Origin: Algoriphagus sanaruensis
Lineage (GTDB): Bacteria; Bacteroidota; Bacteroidia; Cytophagales; Cyclobacteriaceae
Direction of reading: 5' to 3'
DNA length: 64,000 bases
Assembly (NCBI RefSeq): GCF_001593605.1
Contig: NZ_CP012836.1
Location: forward strand, 1,116,001 to 1,180,000
Shown: positions 51,467 to 61,173 of the stretch, in pieces
Numbering within the stretch: position 1 is the stretch's first letter
How the letters are laid out: every line of letters begins with the position of its first letter
Position numbers and translations under genes: made by a program
Notes under the pieces: model-generated
What the model was told of the DNA's origin: nothing
The model's input: the letters and a program-made list of their open reading frames with translations, nothing else
Database searches by the model: none

Positions 51467-53551
51467 ATGCAAAAAATCCTTGTCCTGATTTTTCTGTTGA
51501 TCGCTTCTCCTGCTTTCACTCAGGCAATTTTTGAATGGGATCAAAGCAAATCCGTGCAGGTAAATGGTCAGACTGTTCCTATCGGTTTTTCGCAAGGCAT
51601 CAATTCCGCGCAAATCCAGACCATTGACCTCACTGCAGACGGAGTGGAGGAGTGGGTGATTTGGGATATCAATTCCCGCCAACTTCAAGTGTTCCAAAAA
51701 TCAGGGGCAGAATTCAGTTTTCAACCTGAGCTTAGCTATTTTTTTCCTTCAGATATCAGTGGTTTTTTGCTTTTGGTTGATTATGATGGGGATGGGAAAA
51801 AGGACCTTTTTACGTCCACTCCACTGGGAATAAAAGCCTACCGAAATACATCCACCGGTTCTCAAATTTCCTGGACGGTAGCTCAAAATTTCCTTCGATT
51901 GGAAGGCGCAAATAATATTCCTGTCAACAATCTCGATATACCACTTCTTCAGGATTTGGATGGAGATGGGGATTTAGACTTGGTTATTTTCAATTTTGCT
52001 CAAGGTGATTTTTTGGAATATTTCCGCAATACCTCCATGGAGCGAAAAGGGATTCCAGATATCGACGGTTTTGCATTTCCAGTTGATTTTTGGGGGAATT
52101 TTGTCTTTTGCGGGTGTGAGGATTTTAGTTTTGGACAAACCTGCAATGGATTGCCTCTGGAGTCAAAGGGCGGGAATCAAGAATTAGCCCGAATCCAACA
52201 TGCTGGAGGGCATAGCATTTTGTATCGGGATTTTACTGGGGATAGGATCCCGGATTTGCTTCTTGGTCGAGACGAATGCAATACCCTGTATTTTCTCCCC
52301 AACTCTGGGACAGCAGACCAGCCCAAATTCGACTCGTTTAGCACAGAACTTCCGAATTTTGGTCAATTGCCCAATTTCCCGAGATTTCATATTGGCCAAT
52401 GGATGGATGAAGAATTGGTCGTTAGCTTGAATACCAATGAATCGGCTGCATCTTTTCAGATTGACTTCGCTAATTCGGTGGTGAAACTGGAAAAAAGCAC
52501 AGGATCAATCCGCCCAATTCTTCAAGATCAATTGTTTGATTTAGGGGAAAATGTCCGCCCTTATTTTAAGGGGAATGTCTTCGCCGGAGAACTTTGGCTC
52601 AGTGCAAATGTCAAAAATGGAAATACTGTCCAAGGCCAAGCATTCCGCCTGAGCTACTCAGGAGATCAGTTTGAGTTGCTGAATGAAGATTACATCGGCC
52701 TTTCAGCCCTAAATCTGCTGGATGTCCAACTTATCGAATACGGCAGCGCAACCAACCAATCTTACCTCTTAGCCTCAGGAGTGCGGACTACCAATGGCGT
52801 TCCAAGTCAGGTGCTCCTAAGAGGTCAAGGTCAAAACTGGAATGACTTTCAGCTAGCTGGCCTGACACTTAGAGTAGGCGATCAGCTTACTTTTTTCCCC
52901 TACCAGGGAAAAGATCAGTTGCTAATTGCTGCGCAAAATGGAAGCCTGACACTCTACGAGGTGGATTTGGAGGCTCGGACAGCAACTCTGAAAACGGCCA
53001 ATTTCCTAGGCTTTCAGGACAATCCAGCCAATCGAAATCTGAGTGTAGCGGTACGAATTCAGGAAACTCCTGACTTGTACACCGTGGACCAAACTGGTCG
53101 GATTTTTCTGGTCAAAGACATGATGAATTCCGATGTTCGGGAGGAGGTCTTGGTCAAAATCGGAGGACAAAACCTTCCTTTTCGACTGGGAAGAAATACC
53201 TGGATCTCGGTAGTCAATCCGGGATTTGATGAGAATGTGGGTTTGATTTTGGGAAGCCGTGGTGGGGGAATAAGCTATCTGAAATCCGTAAAATCCGAAT
53301 CTCCCACAGATGGCGAATTACTCGTAAAACTCTATCCGAATCCAAGCCATGGACCATTCAAGGTCATTTCCAATTCCGCTGCGCAAGCCCGACTGATTAC
53401 TTCTTTGGGACAAATCCTTGTGGATGAAATCCAGATTCCAGCCAACCGAGAAATCGAAATTCAGACTCAAGTCCTTCAGCCTGGAGTTTACTTTTTACAG
53501 CTTGAAACCGAGGATCGGAAAGTGGTAGTGAAGAAGCTGCTGGTGAGGTGA
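51467..53551 (+). CDS. Secreted FG-GAP repeat protein with T9SS type A sorting domain
   Basis: 694 residues. Signal peptide to about 19 (PAFTQ). Propeller-like repeats with calcium loops, such as LVDYDGDGKKDLF and LQDLDGDGDLDLV, then a Cys-rich patch FCGCEDFSFGQTCNG at about 210. The last 80 residues (KLYPNPSHGPFKV to VVKKLLVR) are a type A C-terminal sorting domain, which directs export through the type IX secretion system and usually attachment to the surface. It is unlike the three FG-GAP lipoproteins at 2393-12780: no ASPIC/UnbV block, no lipobox. Function unknown; surface adhesion is typical for this build. Confidence 0.92.
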   Translation: MQKILVLIFLLIASPAFTQAIFEWDQSKSVQVNGQTVPIGFSQGINSAQIQTIDLTADGVEEWVIWDINSRQLQVFQKSGAEFSFQPELSYFFPSDISGFLLLVDYDGDGKKDLFTSTPLGIKAYRNTSTGSQISWTVAQNFLRLEGANNIPVNNLDIPLLQDLDGDGDLDLVIFNFAQGDFLEYFRNTSMERKGIPDIDGFAFPVDFWGNFVFCGCEDFSFGQTCNGLPLESKGGNQELARIQHAGGHSILYRDFTGDRIPDLLLGRDECNTLYFLPNSGTADQPKFDSFSTELPNFGQLPNFPRFHIGQWMDEELVVSLNTNESAASFQIDFANSVVKLEKSTGSIRPILQDQLFDLGENVRPYFKGNVFAGELWLSANVKNGNTVQGQAFRLSYSGDQFELLNEDYIGLSALNLLDVQLIEYGSATNQSYLLASGVRTTNGVPSQVLLRGQGQNWNDFQLAGLTLRVGDQLTFFPYQGKDQLLIAAQNGSLTLYEVDLEARTATLKTANFLGFQDNPANRNLSVAVRIQETPDLYTVDQTGRIFLVKDMMNSDVREEVLVKIGGQNLPFRLGRNTWISVVNPGFDENVGLILGSRGGGISYLKSVKSESPTDGELLVKLYPNPSHGPFKVISNSAAQARLITSLGQILVDEIQIPANREIEIQTQVLQPGVYFLQLETEDRKVVVKKLLVR

Positions 53552-53557
53552 TTTCTT

Positions 53558-53676
53558 TTCCCACAGATTGCCACTGATTTTCTTCACAGATATACCGTGA
53601 CTTATGAGCTTCCCACTCAATAATAATTGCAAAATCTGTATGACCTGTGATCATAATCTGTGAAAAACTGTGGGAA
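53558..53676. repeat. Nested inverted repeats after the T9SS gene
   Basis: Outer arms TTCCCACAG (53558-53566) and CTGTGGGAA (53668-53676); inner arms TTCACAGAT (53583-53591) and ATCTGTGAA (53656-53664). All are perfect 9-bp complements in nested order, so the RNA could fold into one long interrupted stem. The CACAGAT words recur in between (AATCTGTATGACCTGTGAT). No T run, so not a simple terminator. Confidence 0.65.
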
Positions 53677-53704
53677 CTAGAATTTTCCCTTCCAAATAAT
53701 CCCA

Positions 53705-53736
53705 TTTGCCCACCTCCCCCAAAACATCTAGCTTCG
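53705..53736 (+). promoter_or_regulatory. Probable promoter of the amidohydrolase gene
   Basis: TTTG (53705-53708), 20 nt, TAGCTTCG (53729-53736), one mismatch to TAnnTTTG. It ends 19 nt before the ATG at 53756. Confidence 0.35.
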
Positions 53737-53755
53737 AAATAGAATTATAAATCCA

Positions 53756-55462
53756 ATGAAGAACATTTACTTCCTCCTAATTCTGGCGCTTTTCGCAGGG
53801 GCCTGTACTTCCGGTCCTGAAAATCCAGTCGATTCAGTCTATATCAACGGCATCATTTATACGGTAGACGAAGCTAATCCGCAAGTTCAAGCTGTGGCGG
53901 TTAAAGATGGGTTGATCCTGGCGGTAGGCTCGACCGAAGAAATCCAAGCCTATGTCGGCGAGGCCACTGAAGTGATCGACTTACAGGGCAAAACCATGAC
54001 TCCGGGATTTATTGAATCCCACGCTCACTTAATGGGTATTGGGTACAACAAGCTCGAGATCGACCTCATGGGTGTTAAAACCTACGACGAACTCATCCAA
54101 AAAGTAGCTGAAGCCGCTGCCACCGCCAAGCCGGGTGACTGGATTACAGGTCGTGGTTGGCATCAGGACAAATGGCTGCAAATGCCCGAGAAAACCGTCA
54201 AGGGCTTCCAAACCCATGATGCTCTCAGTGCGGTCACACCAAACAATCCAGTGTACCTCGCCCATGCTTCCGGTCATGCCTCTTTTGTCAATCAGAAGGC
54301 CATGGAACTCGCAGGCATTACTCCTTTGCGCAGCGAAAAACCCACGCAGGAAGTCGAAGGTGGCGAAGTCCTCCGTGACGAACTTGGCAATCCTACCGGA
54401 GTTTTGGTGGAGCGAGCCTCCGCTTTGGTAGCTAAACTCATTCCTGAAACGACCCCTGAGAAAAATGAGGAAGCACTCACCTTGGCCCTACAGGAACTGG
54501 CAGAGAAAGGAATCACTTCCTTCCACGATGCGGGTTCTGGTCAAGAGGTGATCGATTTGGTTCAAAAGTTCAAAAATGAAGGCAAACTCACCTCCCGCAT
54601 GTACATCATGCTTACGGGTCGTCAGCCTGAGTTGCTAGAAGCTTGGTACAAAAAAGGCCCGATGATCGACCCTGATCATTTCCTTACGGTGCGCTCGATC
54701 AAACTGAATTGCGACGGAGCTCTTGGTCCTTGGGGAGCTTGGTTGCTGGAAGATTATTCCGACAAGCCCGGTCATCGAGGCCATGAAACACTTCCTATGT
54801 CTGTCGTAACAGAAGTATCAGAAAAGGCCTTGCCGCTTGGTTTTCAGGTTTGCTCCCATGCGATCGGGGACCGAGCCAATCAGGAGATTTTGGATCGATA
54901 CGAAGCGGCTTTTGCTAAAAATCCCGAGGCCAAAGATCATCGCTTCCGAATCGAGCATGCCCAGCATTTGCATCCGGATGATATTCCGAGATTTGGTCAG
55001 TTGGGCGTGATTGCGGCCATGCAGGCGATTCACTTGAGTTCGGACCGACCTTGGGCCATCGATCGCTTGGGCGAAAAGCGCATCATCGATGGGGCCTATG
55101 TGTGGCAGAGCCTGTTTAAGACCGGTGCCCTCATTGCCAATGGTACCGATGCCCCCGTGGAACCCGTAGATCCGATTCCTTCCTTCTATGCTTCAGTGAC
55201 TCGCAAGACCCTTCAGGGACTTCCGGAGGGAGGCTACGAAGGCGAACAAAAAATGACCCGTGAGCAGGCCTTGAAGTCCTACACTCTAGACGGCGCTTTT
55301 GCTGAGTTTGAGGAAAACTTCAAAGGATCGATCGAAGTTGGAAAGGCTGCTGACTTCACCGTTTTCGACAAAAACATCATGCAAATCCCCGAGGATGAGA
55401 TTCTTCAGACCAAAGTGCAAATGACCGTGGTGGGAGGGGAAGTAGTGTTCAGTAAGCAGTAG
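53756..55462 (+). CDS. Amidohydrolase family 3 (YtcJ-like) lipoprotein
   Basis: 568 residues; signal peptide with GAC lipobox at Cys17. The amidohydrolase_3 features: VYINGIIYTVDEANPQVQAVAVKDGLILAVG (beta-sandwich), then TPGFIESHAHLMG with metal ligands His89 and His91, then CSHAIGDRANQ, RIEHAQHLHPDD and NGTDAPVEPVDP. The family hydrolyses amides or related bonds with bound metal; members vary widely and specificity is not predictable. As a lipoprotein it acts outside the cytoplasm, which is seen for many Bacteroidota members. A single-gene unit with terminator behind. Confidence 0.93.
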   Translation: MKNIYFLLILALFAGACTSGPENPVDSVYINGIIYTVDEANPQVQAVAVKDGLILAVGSTEEIQAYVGEATEVIDLQGKTMTPGFIESHAHLMGIGYNKLEIDLMGVKTYDELIQKVAEAAATAKPGDWITGRGWHQDKWLQMPEKTVKGFQTHDALSAVTPNNPVYLAHASGHASFVNQKAMELAGITPLRSEKPTQEVEGGEVLRDELGNPTGVLVERASALVAKLIPETTPEKNEEALTLALQELAEKGITSFHDAGSGQEVIDLVQKFKNEGKLTSRMYIMLTGRQPELLEAWYKKGPMIDPDHFLTVRSIKLNCDGALGPWGAWLLEDYSDKPGHRGHETLPMSVVTEVSEKALPLGFQVCSHAIGDRANQEILDRYEAAFAKNPEAKDHRFRIEHAQHLHPDDIPRFGQLGVIAAMQAIHLSSDRPWAIDRLGEKRIIDGAYVWQSLFKTGALIANGTDAPVEPVDPIPSFYASVTRKTLQGLPEGGYEGEQKMTREQALKSYTLDGAFAEFEENFKGSIEVGKAADFTVFDKNIMQIPEDEILQTKVQMTVVGGEVVFSKQ

Positions 55463-55505
55463 GCAGTTTGGGAATTAAGAATTCTTAAATCAGAAATCTG
55501 AGTTT

Positions 55506-55543
55506 GACCTTCTAGGGTTTGAAAACCTGGAAGGTCTTTTTTT
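55506..55543 (+). terminator. Rho-independent terminator
   Basis: GACCTTC (55506-55512) pairs with GAAGGTC (55530-55536), with further pairing inside, followed by seven T. It closes the amidohydrolase gene. Confidence 0.82.
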
Positions 55544-55651
55544 ATCCAATTCTTAAAAGAAATAAAATGAAACTTAAAAACTCATTTATACAACATTCAT
55601 TTAAATCATTCGTTTTTCGGGTTAAGTATTTGGTAATTAAAAATTAACCTT

Positions 55652-56509
55652 ATGGTAAGCAAACTTTGGAAAGTGACCCTCTTGCTTTTTTACCTATCTC
55701 CAGTGGAAATAGCTTTTTCCCAAACCACACCAAGCTCCCACGCTTATTTCTCGAGAGGCTATTCTCAGCAGCCCGTCATCACCTTCAAAGAGGGCTTTTT
55801 CAACAAAACCACTTACTACCTTGATGGGGAAAAATCAAGCCCAAAAGAGGTAGCGAATTTGGTTAAATCGGTCCAAACGGAGGACTTTAGATTTCTTCAG
55901 AATCAACGGAAAAAGAATTTGGGTTATGTAATCCGTCTTTCGGGAATATCCGTGACCCTCGGTTCCATCGCGTATCTCTTTACCAATGAAATTACCCCGG
56001 CCAATGTCCGCCCGTGGTTTTGGACTTCTTTTGGAGGAGGAATGTTACACAGTACTGGAAACATTCTCATCGCTGATTCAGAGCGAAGAATCCAACGAAC
56101 CATCAATGACTTCAATGCCTATCATTATTCAGGAGGTGCGGATGCATTTTTAAGTATGGATAAAAGTGCTGGATTTTTTGGGTCTAAAATCGATATCTAT
56201 GAAGGTCCAATGCTCCTCCAAAATGCCCAAGTGCTGTCCCGACTCCAATCCAATGAGGAAGCCCTTAGAATGTTTGAAAAAGTTATCAAAAGACAAAAAG
56301 TGAGCACCGTCAACAATGTGGTAAACACTGCTCTTTCATTCGGAATCATGTTTGTTGCACTTGGGACTAAAAGACAATCTTCTACCCAAGATCAAATTTT
56401 ATTGCCCTTGACATTTACTGGAATTGGGCTCAATGTGTTCTCCAGTTTTTTTGATCGTCGAACCAGAAATTTGACCAGAGAGGCGTTACATCGATATAAT
56501 TACCAGTAG
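55652..56509 (+). CDS. Membrane protein of unknown function
   Basis: 285 residues. Signal peptide of about 23 (IAFSQ). Four hydrophobic stretches follow at about 92-110, 121-142, 222-238 and 248-264, in two pairs. A stretch YYLDGEKSSPKEVANLVKS links the N-terminal part. I do not recognise the family. The two pairs of hydrophobic segments frame a polar domain (YHYSGGADAFLSMDKSAGFFGSK). It stands alone, with no promoter box I can support. Confidence 0.75.
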   Translation: MVSKLWKVTLLLFYLSPVEIAFSQTTPSSHAYFSRGYSQQPVITFKEGFFNKTTYYLDGEKSSPKEVANLVKSVQTEDFRFLQNQRKKNLGYVIRLSGISVTLGSIAYLFTNEITPANVRPWFWTSFGGGMLHSTGNILIADSERRIQRTINDFNAYHYSGGADAFLSMDKSAGFFGSKIDIYEGPMLLQNAQVLSRLQSNEEALRMFEKVIKRQKVSTVNNVVNTALSFGIMFVALGTKRQSSTQDQILLPLTFTGIGLNVFSSFFDRRTRNLTREALHRYNYQ

Positions 56510-56744
56510 AGAAGATCTGGTTCAGCTCAAGATTTTTGGGCAGTCGCTTTTCAGTAGATGCTGGAATATTTCCTAATAACCCTACCTGAACTATCATTTC
56601 ACCCCGATATTTTCCAAAACAGCTTTTTAAAAGAGCCCAACCATTCCTTATTTTCTATTGAGCGTATTAGATTTTGCTGATTCATCACATTTTCATCTTG
56701 CTCTCCAGAAAAATCCCCTATTTTCCTTGTCTAATCTACTTATT

Positions 56745-59672
56745 ATGAGAAAACAATTACTTCTTCTTTGGCTTTTTGCCTTCACCATTCAGGTGGCATT
56801 GGCCCAAGACGCACCCAACCCCATGTCCTGGAAAGACGTGGCCACCTGGAAATCCATGCCTGGCGGAGGATACAAGCTTTCCCCTGACGGCCAATGGATG
56901 GCTTATATCCTAACAGGAATTGAAGCAGACGGCGAATTGATTCTCCAAAAGACGGCTGATCCGGAGAGCAAAAAGTCCTTCCCGATCGGGAATGCCAGCT
57001 TTGCCAGCTTCGAATTCAGTGACAACAGTCAGTGGATTGCCTTCAAGGAATACCCAAAGTTTGTCGAAAAACAGGCCAATGAAAAAGCCAAAGGGAAACC
57101 ACTCAAAGACAAAGTGCACCTGCTTAAGCTCGGCACGGACGACAAGAAGACATTTGAAGGAGTTGGTGGATTTTCTTTCAATGGACAAGCTGCCACTCAC
57201 TTGGTCATCAATCTTCCCAAAGAAGGAAATGGGGACGCTAAAGGCTCCGACCTCCTGATCTACCACCTAGCCGCCGGCAAATCTCAAAACCTCGGCAACG
57301 TGCGAGAGCATGCCGTTAATAAAGCAGGAACTCACCTTGCCTACACCGTCGATGCGGCTAATTCTCAAGGAAATGGTCTGTATCTACTCACCATGGCAAG
57401 CAACTCTATTCAGGTACTGGACTCGGATGAGGCTGGCTATCAAAGCATCAACTGGACTGAAAAAGGAGATGCTTTTGCTGCGTTAAAGATGAAAAAAGAC
57501 AAGAAGTACAAGCAGGACAAGGGGGCAGTTTTAGGTGTGAAAAACCTTTCCAATCCTCAAGTTACGCTTTACGAGCCTGCAAAAGACTCGACTGGCTTTG
57601 ATCAGAACTACACCATTACTCCAAATCGAAGACCGATGTGGTCAGAGGATTTGACCAGATTGTTCTACGGCATTCATCCCTTGGTATTGGCAGAAAAAGA
57701 AAAGCCAAAAAAAGAAATCAATGCTGATTCGGTGAAAGCCGCAGAAGCTGAAAACTTGGCTAAAATCATGGCTGATACGACAATCAAGTCAATTTCTGAC
57801 CTGCAGAAAGCCATCGGTAAACTCAATTCAGGAAAGTCTGAAGATAAGAAAGCCAATGATGCCAAGAAGCCCGATATGACTATCTGGCATTGGCAAGACG
57901 ATCGTCTACAGTCTCGTCAAAAGGTACTGGAAAACATGGATAAGAATTACAGCTTTTGGGCCATGTATGATGTAGTAGGCAAAAAGCATATCGCGCTTCA
58001 AGATAGTAGTATGCGTGACCTCAACATCCTTCCTCAGGAGCATTTTGCACTGGGTTCGGATCAGCAAAAGTATGAGCTAGACATCAATCTCAACGGTCAG
58101 CAATACCGAGATTACTATCTGGTGGATTTGAAGACAGGGGCGAAAACTTTGCTTTTTGAAAATTTCTACCAGCCATCGTTTGCTTCCATGCCTAGGCCTT
58201 CTACAGATGGTAAAAAGTTGCTCTATGGCAAAGACGGGAATTTTTATATCTATGATATCCTAGCCCAAACTCACACGAATATCACCGAAAAGCTCCCGGT
58301 GACTTTTGTCAATACCGAAGACGATCACAATGTGGAAAAGCCTATGCAAAACCCATTGGGTTGGAGTTCGGATAGCCAATATGTATTGCTTCGGGATGGT
58401 TGGGATATTTGGCAGATTGCCTTATCAGGAAAAGAAAGTCCGGTTAATCTTACCCAGAACGGAAGAGCCCAAAAGATTCGGTACCAGTACAGATTCAGCC
58501 TTGATGAGGAGGAAAAAGGAATCGATCTTCGCAAAACTACCTATGTCCGCATGTATGGCGAAAACACCAAGAAAAGCGGAATAGCTACCCTGGCTCCTGC
58601 CAAAAAAGGAGGACTTGCAGCCGGAGTCAAGGTGTTGTCTTGGGAAGATGCCAACATTCAAGGTCTAGCCAAAGCGGAAAAAGCATCAGTTTTCACCTTT
58701 ACCAAGGAAAATTCCAATGCTCCAACTCAAGTCTATTTGACTGATGCTAGCTTGAGCAATCCCAAGCAGATTACTGAAAATGCCCCCGATGCAAGCAAAT
58801 TTGCTTGGTCTGCCGGAGTAAAATTGATCGATTACGTGACGACCAAGGGAGATTCGCTTCAGGCTGCACTATTCCTTCCAGCTGGCTATGTGGAAGGTCA
58901 AAAGTACCCAACCGTGGTGTATTACTACGAGAAGCTTTCACAGACTCTTCACAACTGGGCCAATCCAGGATACAGCGGAACAGGCTGGAATCCTTCTCTT
59001 TACACAAGCAATGGCTATGCGGTATTGATTCCAGATATCGTCTACAAAATGGATGATCCAGGAATGTCTGCCGTATGGGCTGTGCTTCCGGCAGTTGACG
59101 CTGCGATCAAAACAGGCGTAATCGACGAAAGCAAAATGGGTCTTCATGGTCATAGCTGGGGTGGCTACCAGACCTCTTTCCTGATCACCCAAACCAACCG
59201 ATTCAAAGCTGCTGCTGCAGGTGCACCGCTGACCAATATGATCTCCATGTATGATTTGATCTATTGGAATACGGGAGGGGGAAATATGTCGATCTTCGAA
59301 GCATCACAAGGAAGATTCCTTGGAGGTCCTTGGGAAAACTGGGAGGCTTATGAGCGAAATAGCCCAATTTATCATGTGAAAAATGTGCAGACTCCACTTC
59401 TTATGCTTCACAATGACAAGGACGGAGCCGTAGATTTTACACAAGGAGTGGAATATTACAATGCCCTACGCCGATTGAAAAAGCCGGTCATCATGGTTCA
59501 GTATTTAGGCGAAAATCACGGCCTCGGTAAACTTGAAAACCGAAAGGACTACAGCGTCCGCATGATGGAATTCTTCGATCACCATCTGAAAGGGCTTCCT
59601 GCACCGGATTGGATGAGCAAAGGTGTGCCGAGATTGAAGTTGGGCCAACATCTAGAAGAAAGAGCCTTCTAA
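56745..59672 (+). CDS. S9 family prolyl oligopeptidase-type peptidase, secreted
   Basis: 975 residues from the ATG at 56745, which leads straight into a signal peptide (QLLLLWLFAFTIQVALAQ); an in-frame ATG at 56658 adds 29 non-signal residues and is rejected. N-terminal beta-propeller, then the catalytic hydrolase domain with Ser804 (GHSWGG), Asp893 (DKDGAVD) and His925 (GENHG). It cleaves short peptides, often after proline or as a dipeptidyl peptidase; this long form with a lysine-rich insertion near 320-390 (EKEKPKKEINADSVKAAEAE) is typical of a Bacteroidota subgroup. Periplasmic or surface. It ends before a strong bidirectional terminator. Confidence 0.94.
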   Translation: MRKQLLLLWLFAFTIQVALAQDAPNPMSWKDVATWKSMPGGGYKLSPDGQWMAYILTGIEADGELILQKTADPESKKSFPIGNASFASFEFSDNSQWIAFKEYPKFVEKQANEKAKGKPLKDKVHLLKLGTDDKKTFEGVGGFSFNGQAATHLVINLPKEGNGDAKGSDLLIYHLAAGKSQNLGNVREHAVNKAGTHLAYTVDAANSQGNGLYLLTMASNSIQVLDSDEAGYQSINWTEKGDAFAALKMKKDKKYKQDKGAVLGVKNLSNPQVTLYEPAKDSTGFDQNYTITPNRRPMWSEDLTRLFYGIHPLVLAEKEKPKKEINADSVKAAEAENLAKIMADTTIKSISDLQKAIGKLNSGKSEDKKANDAKKPDMTIWHWQDDRLQSRQKVLENMDKNYSFWAMYDVVGKKHIALQDSSMRDLNILPQEHFALGSDQQKYELDINLNGQQYRDYYLVDLKTGAKTLLFENFYQPSFASMPRPSTDGKKLLYGKDGNFYIYDILAQTHTNITEKLPVTFVNTEDDHNVEKPMQNPLGWSSDSQYVLLRDGWDIWQIALSGKESPVNLTQNGRAQKIRYQYRFSLDEEEKGIDLRKTTYVRMYGENTKKSGIATLAPAKKGGLAAGVKVLSWEDANIQGLAKAEKASVFTFTKENSNAPTQVYLTDASLSNPKQITENAPDASKFAWSAGVKLIDYVTTKGDSLQAALFLPAGYVEGQKYPTVVYYYEKLSQTLHNWANPGYSGTGWNPSLYTSNGYAVLIPDIVYKMDDPGMSAVWAVLPAVDAAIKTGVIDESKMGLHGHSWGGYQTSFLITQTNRFKAAAAGAPLTNMISMYDLIYWNTGGGNMSIFEASQGRFLGGPWENWEAYERNSPIYHVKNVQTPLLMLHNDKDGAVDFTQGVEYYNALRRLKKPVIMVQYLGENHGLGKLENRKDYSVRMMEFFDHHLKGLPAPDWMSKGVPRLKLGQHLEERAF

Positions 59673-59710
59673 AAAGTCAGAAGGATGAAGTCAGAAGTTT
59701 AAAAAAAGCG

Positions 59711-59746
59711 AAATCCCCCGGTGTTGGTTCATCGGGGGATTTTTTC
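59711..59746. terminator. Bidirectional terminator
   Basis: AAATCCCCCG (59711-59720) pairs with CGGGGGATTT (59733-59742), extended by three inner pairs, with a T run on the right and an A run before it. It separates the S9 peptidase gene from the convergent acyl-CoA dehydrogenase gene. Confidence 0.87.
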
Positions 59747-59801
59747 TTAGATGGAGTTAGGGGTTTTTCTTCGGTTTAATGTTTGGTGTCGTTTCCCTTT
59801 T

Positions 59802-60944
59802 TTACTTCAACACCTCTCTGGAGATAACCAGCTTCTGAATCTCCGAAGTCCCTTCTCCGATGGTGCACAGCTTGGCATCGCGATAGTATTTTTCTACCGG
59901 ATAATCCTTGGTAAAACCATAACCTCCAAAAATCTGCACAGCCTCATTGGCTACAGAGACTGCCACCTCAGAGGCGTAAAGTTTAGCTTGAGCACCTGCT
60001 AGCGTTACTTTTTGACCTTTGTTTTTCAGATCAGCAGCTTTAAAAGTCAGGAGGCTTGCAGCCTCAACCTGAGTTGCCATATCTGCCAACTTGAAGGAAA
60101 TGCCCTGAAAATTGGAAATCGGTTTATTGAATTGATGACGCTCTTTGGAATATTGGATGGCAGCTTCTAAGGCACCTTGGGCAATTCCCAAAGAGAGTGC
60201 TGCAATGGAAATTCGGCCTCCATCCAGGATTTTCATCGATTGGATAAAGCCTTCCCCGACTTTCCCGAGTACCTGACTTTCGTGGATTCGGCAGTCCTCA
60301 AAGATCATCTCAGCTGTCTCCGAGGCCCGCATCCCAAGCTTGTCCTCTTTGCGGCCACCTTGGAAGCCGGGAGTCCCTCTTTCGACAATAAAAGCAGTCA
60401 TCCCATGGCTGTCACCCACCTCTCCCGTCCGAGCAATGACTACGGCCACATCTCCTGAATACCCGTGCGTGATGAGGTTTTTGGCTCCATTGATGACATA
60501 GTATTCCCCGTCCTTTTTGGCGACGGTTCGCATATTTCCGGCATCTGAGCCTGTATTTGGTTCGGTCAGGCCCCATGCACCCAACCATTCGCAAGTGGCA
60601 AGTTTGGGTAGATATTTTCGCTTTTGTTCTTCATTACCAAACATTAGGATATGTCCGGTACAAAGGGAATTATGTGCAGCCATAGAAAGGCCTACGGATG
60701 GATCCAGTTTGGCGAGTTCAGCGATTGCCGTCACATACTCAAAATAGCCAAAACCCGAACCTCCATATTCAGTGGGGACGAGTACGCCCATCAGGCCGAG
60801 TTCGCCGAGTTTTTTAAAAACATCCAGTGGAAAATGGGATCTATCGTCCCAATCCTTGCGGAAGGGAGTGATCTCTTTGGCTCCGAAATCACGGATCATT
60901 TGGGCGATCATCCGCTGATTTTCATTGCTTGCAAAATCTAACAT
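59802..60944 (-). CDS. Acyl-CoA dehydrogenase
   Basis: 380 residues, standard length. FAD-binding and substrate motifs: WGLTEPNTGSDAGNM, DKLGMRASETAEM, QIFGGYGF, and the catalytic Glu364 in CTIGEGTSEIQ, in the position used by medium/short-chain enzymes. It oxidises an acyl-CoA to the 2-enoyl-CoA with electrons going to ETF. Chain length cannot be fixed from sequence. It stands alone; two palindromes upstream (60974-61013) may bind a fatty acid or acyl-CoA-responsive repressor. Confidence 0.95.
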   Translation of the reverse strand: MLDFASNENQRMIAQMIRDFGAKEITPFRKDWDDRSHFPLDVFKKLGELGLMGVLVPTEYGGSGFGYFEYVTAIAELAKLDPSVGLSMAAHNSLCTGHILMFGNEEQKRKYLPKLATCEWLGAWGLTEPNTGSDAGNMRTVAKKDGEYYVINGAKNLITHGYSGDVAVVIARTGEVGDSHGMTAFIVERGTPGFQGGRKEDKLGMRASETAEMIFEDCRIHESQVLGKVGEGFIQSMKILDGGRISIAALSLGIAQGALEAAIQYSKERHQFNKPISNFQGISFKLADMATQVEAASLLTFKAADLKNKGQKVTLAGAQAKLYASEVAVSVANEAVQIFGGYGFTKDYPVEKYYRDAKLCTIGEGTSEIQKLVISREVLK

Positions 60945-60973
60945 AAGGTATACGTTGGGTTTATAATCTATTG

Positions 60974-61013
60974 TTCGAACTCTAAGTTTCGAAATAGGTT
61001 TTGGATATCCAAA
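60974..61013. promoter_or_regulatory. Two palindromes upstream of the acyl-CoA dehydrogenase gene
   Basis: TTCGAACT (60974-60981) and AGTTTCGAA (60985-60993) form an imperfect dyad; next to it TTTGGATATCCAAA (61000-61013) is a perfect 14-bp palindrome. They lie 30-69 nt upstream of the dehydrogenase ATG, in the usual place for operators. Confidence 0.45.
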
Positions 61014-61105
61014 CGGGCCTAAACAGTTGAAAATTTGGAGATTGATTCAGAAAATAGTAGGAAAGGAGGTGGATTTTCAGAAATCTTATTTTTTGGAATG
61101 CTTTA

Positions 61106-61134
61106 TTGAATGCTTCCATAAATCCTTATTTTTC
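61106..61134 (+). promoter_or_regulatory. Probable promoter of the histidine kinase gene
   Basis: TTG (61106-61108), 18 nt, TATTTTTC (61127-61134), one mismatch from TAnnTTTG. It ends 39 nt before the ATG at 61174. Confidence 0.35.
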
Positions 61135-61173
61135 TGAAAATAGTTAAATTTTCTACCAGCCAATCCCAGCCTT

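Noticed and set aside
56658-56744. Earlier in-frame start for the S9 peptidase
   Set aside because: It would place 29 residues in front of a complete signal peptide; the ATG at 56745 is the natural start.
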